Source: Pristionchus mayeri
Lineage: Eukaryota; Nematoda; Chromadorea; Rhabditida; Neodiplogasteridae
Direction of reading: 5' to 3'
DNA: 64,000 bases
Assembly: GCA_036245805.1 (NCBI GenBank)
Contig: BTRK01000003.1
Location: 17,896,464-17,960,463 of the forward strand
Under the pieces are notes generated by a model. It had not been told where the DNA came from. It worked only from the letters and a program-made list of their open reading frames with translations, and ran no database searches. A program made the translations under genes and the position numbers. Each line of letters begins with the position of its first letter. The first letter of the stretch is position 1. This document shows, one piece after another, positions 24,701 to 35,297 of this stretch.

Positions 24701-25871
24701 CTCGTCCAGAATCACCAGCTTCACGCTCGTCTGATAATGTATAATTTTGTAAAAATTCATCATCTCCTCCCACGTCAATTATACAAGTGGACAAATGGAA
24801 ACATGAACGTACTTGCTCAGTTGTAAAGTAAAACTATTGGCTTAATTAGGCAATTAAGACTAATTTGTGCTTTAGGATAGACATATCATACATTAAAATT
24901 TTAAAAAAAACAATAACATAATCACTTTAGAGTCATTGGCGACGGCGTTTCCTCCGAACGAGTGCAGTCCCTTCGTCCCGGCGAAAGTGACGATCTCCTC
25001 GCGAACCACGTTGATACCACGGTCGTCCGAGGCATTCAACTCCAGCACCTACAAATATTAGATTAGATTTGCTTGTGTACTTAAAACTGTCCAATTTTCT
25101 GCGGCAAACAAATTTTAAAGAGAACGGCCTAATCGAATTTGGGACTCTCAAGTCGAAAACCGATTGGCAAATCAAATGGAAAAAAAACTCGTTCTTATGA
25201 AAAAAAGGAATATTACGAAGTAAATCTATACCTATATGTAAAGCGCAGTGTCTGTCCGTTTGACCGGATTGCGAAACAGTTGCGAAACGATTACGAAATG
25301 GGGAGAGAGATCGCGTCAACAAGTTGCGAAACGAGTGATTGCGAAACCTATATACTACGCTAGGACGGGCCCCCGCCGAAGGCGGGGGCAGCCGGTCTAG
25401 TTAGTAATAAAAGAGATGCCAGGGGCGCTCACCATCGAATTCCTCTGCTTGTCCGAGTAGAGCGCGCGAGCAACAGCGAGAATCGAGGTGGTCTTGCCTA
25501 AAATATATTCATAAAAAATGCACACCACAATACTTTGAATTTTAATAGCCAGAAGGGACGCACAATCCATCAGGGAGATTTGTTATGCTAGACAATTAAG
25601 TAAAAGAATCAGCATAGTTTTAACGAGTTAAAAGGGGCAAATATCTCTTGAGAATCTCACCAGTTCCGGGTGGTCCGTAGAAGAGCATGTGTGGCAGCTG
25701 ATTGGTCTCGATCCATTTCTTGACTGAAAATCAACAGCTTAAGTCACGCCAAAAATGCAGGAACTCACGCGTCTTAGTGATCTCTTCGTGCGAGTAGACG
25801 TCATTCAGCGTCTGAGGACGGTACTTCTCCACCCAGGGAAGGCGCACTCCATCAACAACCGTGCCGTCCAT
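21780..25871 (-). CDS. RFC5: Replication factor C subunit 5-like, copy A
   Basis: RFC5 is a small AAA+ subunit of the clamp loader that opens PCNA at primer ends. There are 12 exons: 25871-25769, 25723-25661, 25497-25433, 25048-24926, 24730-24660, 24374-24251, 23724-23680, 23547-23473, 22933-22804, 22462-22368, 22114-22040 and 21857-21780. They give 348 aa, close to human RFC5. Motifs in order: LPWVEKYRPQTL, Walker A GPPGTGKT, ELNASDDRGI, Walker B VILDECDAM, the CNYLSNIIPAIQSRCTRFRF sensor/SRC block, GGDMRRVLN and YSCVGQP. The C-terminus (TAGIVAAFMVARKRI) matches the family helix. It is 359 bp upstream of mdt-30 and 472 bp downstream of its paralogue. A mini-Helitron sits in one intron. Confidence 0.95.
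25225..25400 (+). mobile_element. Mini-Helitron (non-autonomous)
   Basis: This 176-bp element starts with TC and ends with CTAG. It lies between an A (25224) and a T (25401), the standard Helitron target. Seven bases before CTAG is a perfect 9-bp hairpin, GCCCCCGCC-GAA-GGCGGGGGC (25369-25389). No coding sequence is present. It lies between RFC5-A exons 25497-25433 and 25048-24926. The matching RFC5-B intron lacks it. Confidence 0.85.
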
Positions 25872-25959
25872 GGTATAAAAAGCCAAATTGAAGGACGCCG
25901 AAAGCGTGGGACATTCACACGCAAAAACATACGAGCAGAGCTATATTTTATTAGGTATT

Positions 25960-26343
25960 GTACTGGACGAGAACCAGTTAGCAAGATCATCACGTTTCAA
26001 ACAAGAAAGAGAAATCATCTTTATATGCCATATACGTCATAGCAAGCGCGAGATACGGCCAACTGAGTAAAGAGATGAGGGTGATCAATCAATACTCGCA
26101 TGGTAGATCAACGTCGTTCAAATGACAATCAATATCTGAGCATGACACAGAAAATGGTCAACTGAGGAATGAGATATGAGGGTGATCAATCAATACCCAG
26201 TGTAGTTCAAATTACAATCAATATCTGGGCATGACACAGAAAAAAAAATTACTTACCAGTCGAATACAGTGCTTAGAAATGACAAACAACGGGCGAATCA
26301 ACCAATAATGGAATACAATACTCCGCCAATCAAACTGAATACA
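25960..26343. repeat. RFC5-B 3' flank, copy of 21478-21779
   Basis: This matches the RFC5-A 3' flank. It also has an internal partial tandem of about 75 bp (ATGAGGGTGATCAATCAATAC and following bases occur twice). It now also serves as the 5' flank of RFC5-A. Confidence 0.8.
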
Positions 26344-29300
26344 TTAAGCCGGCCAATGTTGCTCTACCATCACTGTGATGTTGTTACGCGCTATGAAGCG
26401 CTCGCGTACCGCAATGATGACAGCGACGAGACCCGCCGTCTGAAGCGAACAAAGTCAGTTAGTGATCATTAACAGAAAACCAAAATCACAAAATATCTAA
26501 AATACCGTACTTAAGCGGTACAGAGATGCACCCAACCATAATAAACAAATATGAAGACTGTAAAAAAACAAAAGTATCATAATTGTGATAATTTTCTAAG
26601 TCAATTCTCGAAATCAATAAATACAGTATCCCACATTCTGCCGTATCCAAACTCTCACCTGCAGTTTGTCGGAGCATCCGGCCGCCAGTCTCTTCTCCGT
26701 AGCCGCCAGCGCGACCACGATTGTCGACAGGTCCTGGGATGGTGAAAAGTGGAAGGTGCATTACTGTAACTTCAGTTATTTTTGAGAGAGAGAGTAGAGA
26801 TAGAGATAGAGAAAGAGAGAGAGAGAGAGAGAGAGATCCATTGTACTTCAGTACTACCCTGCCCACTCGCCTACTCGGTCCCCTCTTCAGATACCTTGTC
26901 GGTAAACTTATTCTGGTAGACGAGGTCGTGCAGTCTCGTCACGATGTCTGCCAGTGCGTAGCCCTTCTCGATGTAATCCTTCTCAATCTCTGCAAGTATT
27001 TCTATTTTTTTTCAAAATTTAGAAAACGTAAGAATCATAGAATGCGTTTTCTGTGCGCTTCCTTGCTAAAATAGCCAGCGTGTCATTCTCACAACTCTGC
27101 TGATCGATGCCTATTCAATCACCAACCGAGGATTCAACATCAAAGACCAAAGATGAAACACACGGGCGCACGCGTCAGCCAATGTGCATTTTATCAGGAT
27201 TAGCTTCAGCCTCTCCATCTCGTTGGGCGTCGGCTGTCCGACGCACGAGTAGACGGCCGACGAGTCGACCACAGGGAAGGCCATCGAGGCTGCCTGAGGA
27301 GGAGGGCATAGGCATGTCAAAAAAAGATCAAATGAGTAAAAAACGACTCTCTTCATCTAATCGATATCAGAGGCTGCTAAACTCAGTAAGTTTCTAATCT
27401 CCCCCTACCTGCAGTACGTTGAGAACCCTCCGCATGTCTCCCCCACTCAACTCGAGCAGCGCCGTCTTCCCGTCCTCAGTCATCTGTAGTATTTGCACCT
27501 TTTAATTCATTGATTATTTTTATTCCTTATTTTGAACACTCTCTTGCCGGTTAGGTGAGAGAGCGCGCAAAAGTGAGAGAGCCATATGATCAGTAAGTGA
27601 TCCCTCACCGTGAACTTCTCCTGCTCCACGACGTAGTCGATGCGAGGCGCCACCTCAAATAGTAATATGATAAAAGGCAGAAACTTAAATTTCGAATGTC
27701 AAAAGATCCAAATAAGAGCTTTTTCTCGAACAACAAATGTAAAATTAGCGATTCAGGTGTTAATAACAAACATTGAATTGTTAGTACATTTAGAATAAAC
27801 TGGAGAGAAAATGGTCAATGGTCTCACCAACTGCGGGTCGAGGGGGGCGAATCTGAATCGGGTGCATCTGGACTGGATGGCGGGGATGATGTTGGAGAGG
27901 TAGTTGCAAATGATGCAGAATCGCACGTTCTCCGTATACTTCTCGATCACTCTCAACAAGTATACAAATTAGATTTGAATTACAAAAACAATTTGCCAAT
28001 TACAGAGTGGATTACATTTTAGATTGAAAATGTGACCAGTGGAGTTCGAGTACCATCGTCCAGTTAACGCACTCAACATTTGTTTCGGACACTGATGCAT
28101 TCGTTGCGAAGTGAAAAATATCAAAATCATGACAATAGTTTTGCATGGGGAACTGGTGAATCATGGCGTAAATAAGTTTTGAAGTATTTGCTGTCGGATA
28201 TTGAACGAGTTATCCTGGCTGTTAAAGAATCGGGACTTTCGTAGTTCCGCGCCAGGCCACGCCCCTACACTGTCCCCGGGGCAGAGGCGAAGTAGAGAAT
28301 GGTCTTATTGTTAGGGAGATCGAAATCAGCTCCTAATAGTGTAGCCAGAGCCTCAAGTGTACGAGAAGGAAAGGAATCACACCTCCTGAGTGCGCTCTGG
28401 GCGTCCTTCGTCATCGCGTCGCACTCGTCCAGAATCACCAGTTTCACGCTCGTCTAACAATTCATGTATTTTTTAATGTAATTTTGTACTACATGGAGAA
28501 TTCATCAACTGCTCCCCACGTCAATCATTCAAGGGGACTAATGGAAACACGAAAGTGCTTGGTCATTTTGAAATTAAAATATTGATCTAATTAAGGCATT
28601 AAAGTTAACCAACGAGGATGAAAATTGACCCATTATTTTTTGTTCTCCATCGAATAGCCGATGGTTGAATTAGTATAGAATGAATATACAAAAATGCTAA
28701 AAAAATCAATAGTAGCCTCAAGGGAAAACCCGGAAATGATCAGCGTAATCCCGCGCTCTCTCACTTTTGCATACTCTCTCGTACACGCGACGGGATCAGG
28801 GTAAGATCAGGGTTTCGTCCTTGTTGGGCAACTTTAAGCCTAATTGGTTAGTGCTGATCTACTTTGGAGTAGGTTTAAATTAATTAATCGATTAGAACAT
28901 TCTTAATTAAAACGAAACATCTACTCACCTTGGAGTCATTGGCGACGGCGTTTCCTCCGAACGAGTGCAGTCCCTTCGTCCCGGCGAAAGTGACGATCTC
29001 CTCGCGAACCACGTTGATACCACGGTCGTCCGAGGCATTCAACTCCAGCACCTACAAATATTATATCGCTTATAATTCTCAATTAATTACGATTAATTGC
29101 ATAGTACACTTCAAACAGATCATAAGCTCACGGCAAGGCAACCCAATTAGAGAGGAATTTGGGAAGAATTCTTAGGAAAATACGCTAGAGAATGATGCAC
29201 CTTGGCTAGCAATAAAATATTTTTTAAAGTCTAAGGGACTCTTACCATCGAATTCCTCTGCTTGTCCGAGTAGAGCGCGCGAGCAACAGCAAGAATCGAG

Positions 29301-31761
29301 GTGGTCTTTCCTGAAATAAATATTTTATAAAATAATTCGGACCCTACTGTGAGAACAGAACTCGTAGTCCGTTGTGTCATGCTGCATGTACCCTAAAATG
29401 CGGCCCTGTGAGATACTGGACAACACAAATGGAACGATTTATTCTGATTGTAGTTTGTAGTTTTCGCGTTTATTTTCGCTCTTTTACTTTTATTGATTTT
29501 ATCCCGCTTTTGTTTCATTTCGAGTTACTGCCAGCTATCACCTGGCCGTGTTAAGGCCATAATTGCCATAGTTTATCACTGGTGATGTGGATAACAAGGC
29601 CAGGTGATAGCTGGAAGTAACTCGAAATGAAGCAGAAAATCAATAATTAGTAGCAGAATCGACCTCATAAACATGTGCGGTGCAACCCTGATCAAGACAG
29701 ATTTTCCCGAGAGGTTTGAAACGTGAATATTTTGTGTGCGGTAATTAGCGTTCACAAGCCCTCTTCTATACCAAATTCATCCTCGCTTCTCCCCGGTTGT
29801 AGAAATATATATTTCAACAACAAAAACTTCAATATTAATCCCACATAATCGATTAAACAATATTTAAAAAAACCGCGCATAAATCTGTTAGCGCTAATTT
29901 AAAAAATTACGGTACTTAGTGCTTGGTCATGGAATTCGCGGTAAGATATTTTCATGGTGCTTGTTTTAAAAAAATTGCACGGGTGTTGGATAACTTTAAA
30001 TACCTTCGAATGACTTTTTTAGAAATTGATTGCTTTAGCGAGACATGGCGCAAAATCCATCAGGGAGATTTGTATATGCCGACAATGAAGCGAAAAAAAA
30101 AGAATCACTCCATTTTCACGACTTATCACGCCTCTCAGGTAAGAATCGACTCAGAATGACACTGGTTTGGCATTGAGTCAAATTTCGAAATTGAGATAAA
30201 TACATTTTCTGGGTCCACTTAACCCAACTAAGACCCCCCTGCACTAAATAGTGCCTGGGATCATTCTTCGCCGAGTTGCTGCACCGGTCGGACCGAACAC
30301 TCCAACTTTGAAGCTTTCTTTATACCCTTCAATGAAATCACATGGAGAACTTTTCTTCGAGAGGTCCGGCTACTTTTTGATGCTTTATCACCCTATCTAG
30401 ACCGTTTTTCGATTTTTGATCGTAGAAACACTCTACATTCAACGAGGCATGAGTTGAAAACTGCTATAAAATCACCGAATTTTTTTGCACCATCAGATAG
30501 AGCTTGATCAGACAATTCGAACAAGTACCTTGGGCTCGCATATCGAGGGGCCCGAGGGTGCGTTTTGCCCTTATAACGCTTCGGGAAGATTTGAAGTTAA
30601 TTTTAATCAGCTAATCGACGTGTCATTCTGCTCTCTCGCGAGCAAATGTAATTAATTTTGCGTTATGTTTCATGCCCCATTGAAATACTTTGAAACGTTG
30701 CCTAAAAGGGAATTCAATGAATTTCAATGGTGCCTGAAACGTAACGCAACATTAATCACAGTTGCTCGCGAGAGAGTAGAATGACATGTCGATTAGCTGA
30801 TTAAAATTCAACTTCAAATCTTCCCGAAGCGTTTTAAGGGCAAAACGCACCCTCGGGCCCCTGGATATGCGAGCACAAGGTACTTGTTCGAATCGTCTGA
30901 CCAAGCTCTATATGATGGTGCAAGAAAATCAGGTGATTTTGTAGCAGTTTTCAACTTATGCCTCGTTCAATGTAGAGTGTTTCTACGATCAAAAATCGAA
31001 AAACTGTCTAGATAGGGTGATAAAGCATAAAAAAGTAGCCGGACCTCTCGAAGAAAAGTTCTCCATATGATTTCACTGAAGGGTAGAAATCAAGCCTCAA
31101 AGTTGGAGTGTTCGGTCCGACCGGTGCAGCAACTCGGCGAAGAATGATCCCAGGCACTATTTAGCGCAGGGGGGTCTTAGTTTGGTTAAGTGGACCCAGA
31201 AAATGTATTTATCTCAATTTCGAAATTTGGCTTAATGCCCAGGTTTGTTCGATTCTTAGGTGAGAGCCGTGTTATACGAGATAATCTCGCTGGAAATTCT
31301 CACCAGTTCCGGGCGGTCCGTAGAAGAGCATGTGCGGCAGCTGATTGGTCTCGATCCATTTCTTGACTGAATATGAACAACTTATTGCAAAATTCAAACA
31401 GTTAGCATAGCGGAGAACTTTGACAAGATATTTTAAAAAGTAAAACTCAACAGATACCTAACGAACGAACGCGGCAAAATGCACAAATCTTCCAATCTGA
31501 CAACAAATAATGCATCATGAAAGTAAACTTAACTGCGCCCCAATCGAACTCGTGTCGCCTTTAGTATGTTTAGGGGATAGAATAAGTATGCTTACGTTTC
31601 ACAATGCAATTTACCACGTCCGTCGGATTTGGGTACGCCAAAAAATCCAGGAACTCACGCGTCTTAGTGATCTCCTCGTGCGAGTAGACGTCATTCAGAG
31701 TCTGAGGACGGTACTTCTCCACCCAGGGAAGACGCACTCCATCAACAACTAGACCGTCCAT
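26344..31761 (-). CDS. RFC5: Replication factor C subunit 5-like, copy B
   Basis: This is a tandem paralogue of RFC5-A with the same 12-exon structure: 31761-31659, 31366-31304, 29310-29246, 29051-28929, 28453-28383, 27951-27828, 27653-27609, 27483-27409, 27293-27164, 26989-26895, 26733-26659 and 26439-26344 (354 aa). Walker A, Walker B (DECDAM) and the SRC block are intact and almost identical to copy A; the 123-bp exon encoding ELNASDDRGI is nearly the same base for base. Divergence is concentrated at the C-terminal end: QEKFT for QEQLK, altered residues after the YSCVGQP exon, and a longer unrelated tail ending VEQHWPA. Intron lengths differ strongly. It is the first gene of the minus-strand train and is divergent from the DHHC-like gene. 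Confidence 0.93.
29512..29633. repeat. Hairpin in an RFC5-B intron
   Basis: Inverted arms of about 34 bp (TTCATTTCGAGTTACT followed by GCTATCACCTGGCC, then the complement) enclose about 50 bp that has a smaller inverted pair. It lies between the exons 31366-31304 and 29310-29246, near the large foldback element. It could be a small MITE or a structured RNA; only the fold is seen. Confidence 0.7.
30165..31245. mobile_element. About 1.08-kb foldback element in an RFC5-B intron
   Basis: This is an almost full-length palindrome. The arms of about 520 bp start with CAAATTTCGAAATTGAGATA on the left and return inverted at the right end, with a centre of about 33 bp near 30690-30720. The arms differ at scattered single bases, so it is not an assembly echo. 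No protein is encoded. The ends and target duplication are not clear. Confidence 0.88.
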
Positions 31762-32159
31762 GGTCTAAAAAGCCAAATTGAAGGACTATGAAAGTGCGGG
31801 AAAAGCACACGCTAAAACATACGAGCAGAACGGATAAATTGCTTAGAGTCAAAATGTATAGGATGAGGCCTAATATACCACGTGATTCGTGATTAAACTA
31901 ACAGAAAATATCGACTCGAAATGCAGAAAAAAAAGGAAGTTTCAAGTTTCCAAAGAATTTTAAATTTACGTGGTGTAGCAACGGTGCGTTGAGTGCGCGC
32001 CAGACGACTTCTTCGGATATTCACCTTTTCCCGGCATGAAAGACGGCTCTCGATTGAAACTGATAAAGATTTTCTGCTGTAATGTGGAACATCATTTGTT
32101 CAATTTAATTTGTTTTGATCTTATTCTACGAAAACAACAACATCATTCACGCCAGGTGA
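31762..32159. promoter_or_regulatory. Shared 5' region between divergent genes
   Basis: This 398-bp gap separates the start codons of RFC5-B (minus) and the DHHC-like gene (plus), so it must hold the promoter for the minus-strand train and for the plus-strand gene. I see no TATA box I would defend and no further open frame. Confidence 0.5.
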
Positions 32160-34481
32160 ATGATGCTCGTGCGGTCTCCCGAAGGCGTTCTCCGAGGTAA
32201 CTACCGTAACCAATCCAGCTGACCTACCGTAATCCAGGGTTGCTCTTGTTTCGGCGGTGCCTGACTAGAATCACTCCCCTGATCGTGGTCCTTCTCCTAT
32301 CCTCCGAGATCTACTGCGCACTCTGCGTTGCCATTCCCTACTATCTCAAGTGAGTCTCTTCGTTTCTCGTGCTCTCTCGCCCTGATTAACAGGTGAAAGT
32401 CCCTGATTCAGGGGCACGAAACATCGCTGGTTGTACTACCTCCTCTACCCACTGCTCGGCTTCCTCCTCGTCCACGTGCTCTTCCACTACTACAGGGCGA
32501 GTTTATTCATTCCGTGTGCAATCAGCGAGAGAGCATGGGAAATGAAGAGAGTCTGAATCATTCTTTCAGCTGTTCTCCACGAGGAGTTCGTATCGTCAAC
32601 TCCGCTCCGATGTCAACGTAAGCTTTATTGGACGAGGAAGGGCCTCTCCTTTTCGCTCTCTTCAATTCACGTGCTCTCTCGCCCTGTCTGACCGGCGAGA
32701 CATGGAAATGGAGCGAATCTGACTATGGGGCAGTGAGAAGATGGCTTCTTTTCGATGGAAGGAAAGCGAGTGCACACACTCGTATCAATGGCTGACTCAT
32801 TCCTTATCACCTGCTAGCTTTCTCCCAGGAAATGGAAACACTCGTGTAAACTATGATAGTATGTTGAAACAGGAAAGAAGGTATCTAGATTGTAGTGATG
32901 TTATTTCGAGCGCTCGTCGCTCGCGCGCGGGTGGAATGATTCGCTCGCCGAGTGACGAGCGCTTGCAATTGATTATACAAAACTAGACCTACTAGATCTA
33001 GTAGATCTAGTAGATTGGAAATCGAAGACTTGTCTGGATAGGGGAATGAATTCCTCCATTTCTTCATAATTCAAGCAATTTCACTTTGAAAGAAAAGAAA
33101 AAGAGAGAGCAATGAATCATTTCCCGTTCGCAATTCGCATCTCGATGATGGATCGCTCTAGCCCTCTAGATTCACTTTCAAAGTCAATCTGGCTACTCCA
33201 CTCGCAATCCTCACACTCATCTCCGCTACTTTCATCGGCGAGAGAGCATGCAGAACGAAGAGAGTCTCTGACAGACTGACTCTCTCAAATTTCCTTACTA
33301 TCTCGCTGATCAGGCAAGGCGAGAGAGTACACGATATCGAGAGGGTCAGAGGATTGCTCCATTCAGAGAGACGATTACTGCCCCAGCTGCGATCACTGCG
33401 TAAGCGGATTGTACGATCACGCGCCATTCGTAAGTTCGCCTGTTGGCATCGTGCCAGGATCATCTACCGTAACCCCACGTTCCAGTTGGGAGTCTGCATC
33501 GGTCTGCAGAACGGTCGCCACTTCCTCGCCCTACTAGTCTACAGTATCATCTGCAGTATCGTTGCAGCCGCAGTTACCGTACCCCTCGCTTTTCAGTTAC
33601 TGTGGGAACCGAGTGAGTGATCGCTATCGATTGCATGTTCTTTACCGTACCCCTACCGTACTTCAGGTCTGCTCTACCGTATCTGCTCCGAGTCGCATCT
33701 GGGCGTGCTCTCCGTTGTCTTCTGCCATTCGTGGTAGGTCACACCTCATTTCCGATGATCGTTTCCTTCTTTGATTATTTTTTTTCTGTTTTGCTCGTTC
33801 TTGAACAAGTGTGGTGTTGAAATTAATACGGGAGAAACTGTTCATGATTTAGAAATTCTCTGAAACTCATCCGAAATTTCAATTGGTCTTGTCATTTTTA
33901 TCAAATATCACAGAACAGGGATCAAAATCAAAGACCAAAGACCAAATATCAAAGATCAGAGATCACAGGGACTCCTCGCAGTCGTTCATGCTCGCCTACC
34001 TGATGACTGCAGCCGCCGCTGTCTCCATCGCCGTCTCCCTGGGTGAGTGCAGGCGAGAGAGCACACGAAAGTGAGAGAGTGCTACAGTATCCGTTCTTAC
34101 GGAACTTGCAGCTACAGTAGTTACAGTAATACAGTATTCTAGTACTACAGTACCACACAAATAGGCTACAGTATCTACAATCAACATTTCAGTGCCCGTC
34201 CTGCTGCTCTACATGCGCTTCATCGTCAACGGCTGGTCCTTCCGAAAGCCCGAGTTAGTCTTTGATCTTTGATCTCTGATCTTTTAACTCTCCTTCAGTT
34301 CCCGCTCGTGGGTCTCCTTGCTGGATCGGAACTTCTTCCAGCGATTTCTACGGTTGTCTGATCGGCTGCAGTACAGCACGCTACTTGCAACGGTGATTGA
34401 AGATCAGAGATCAAAGATCAGTCCTCTCTTCAGATCCTCATCCCTAATCGCTTCTCACCTTGCGACGAATTCGATCGATAA
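32160..34481 (+). CDS. DHHC palmitoyltransferase-like protein lacking the catalytic Cys
   Basis: There are 11 exons: 32160-32196, 32238-32349, 32412-32496, 32570-32617, 33367-33429, 33486-33612, 33667-33733, 33969-34042, 34193-34253, 34299-34392 and 34434-34481 (271 aa). The protein has four predicted membrane helices (about residues 24-45, 55-75, 113-138 and 170-195). Between helices 2 and 3 is a DHHC-type block: CPSCDHCV, then YDHAPF, then LGVCIGLQNGRHF. In active DHHC enzymes this is HCxxCxxCV...DHHCPF...CIGxxN. Here DHHC is replaced by DHA, one residue short, and the first CxxC zinc pair is missing. It resembles short ZDHHC22/24-type enzymes. The third exon needs a GC donor (AGG|GCGAGT) to keep frame. 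It is probably a pseudoenzyme, not a pseudogene, since the frame is intact. A start three bases downstream (32163) is equally possible. Confidence 0.75.
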
Positions 34482-35297
34482 AGTTTTTTGCTTAAAATTA
34501 GATCATATGTCCGAATATGATATGAAAGAAGGAGTATCAGCAAAATTCACTCTAACATCAGACAGGGCAGTTTTGTGGCTCACCAAAGCTTCAATGGAAT
34601 TCCGAAACCCAATTTAACCGAACGAGCGAGAGAGCACGTGATTTGAAGAGAGGTCTCTCCTATTGGAAACATATTTAAACCAGGCGCTTGTTTGCTGAGA
34701 ATCCTTCTTTAAAGGAGGAGCAAAGGCAAAATTAAATTTTTGAAGCTTTCATATGCACGGCCTAGATCTTCCAAACGATAAGAAGCTCCGAAATTTTCAC
34801 ATTGATATCTCCATTCCGAACAGAGCTATTGGTAGTTGGCGGTGAGCCAAATCAGGGAAAGCTCAGGCAACGAGCGAGAGAGCACGCCACTTGAAGAGAA
34901 TTCTCCTCTAATTGAAACATATTTAAACCAGGCGCTTGTTTGCCGAATGTGAGAATCCTTCTTTAATTCCATCGACACTCAATCTGCTTTACCAATTCTC
35001 TGAAGCTCATCTCTCCCGGGGATTATCCCATCAGGAGAAGCATCGCTCACTAATATAATACTATATTGGAGATCTCCAATCACTCACCTATATTTAGCAG
35101 TGCTTTCTGAAGTCTCATCCAGATGAGGTACTCGATAAGCCCCCTAAGATTGATCTTTTCGATATTATTTTTTCTCTATCACCGGTCTTCCAGTGTTCAG
35201 CACGACTACATTCTTCTGAGCACGAGTAGTGCTAGTTGGGAGAGGCGTAACTCGATAGCTATCCTCCTTACTACACCAGTCGACTCATCCCTTTGCC
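34482..35297. other. Gap between the two plus-strand genes, with a local repeat
   Basis: No gene is seen. A block of about 105 bp at 34620-34725 (GAGCGAGAGAGCACG, later ATTTAAACCAGGCGCTTG, AGAATCCTTCTTTAA) occurs again at 34863-34975 in the same orientation. Confidence 0.6.

Noticed and set aside
26770..26840. GAGA dinucleotide-like run as a CRISPR or regulatory array
   Set aside because: It is a simple GA microsatellite in an RFC5-B intron, with no spacers.
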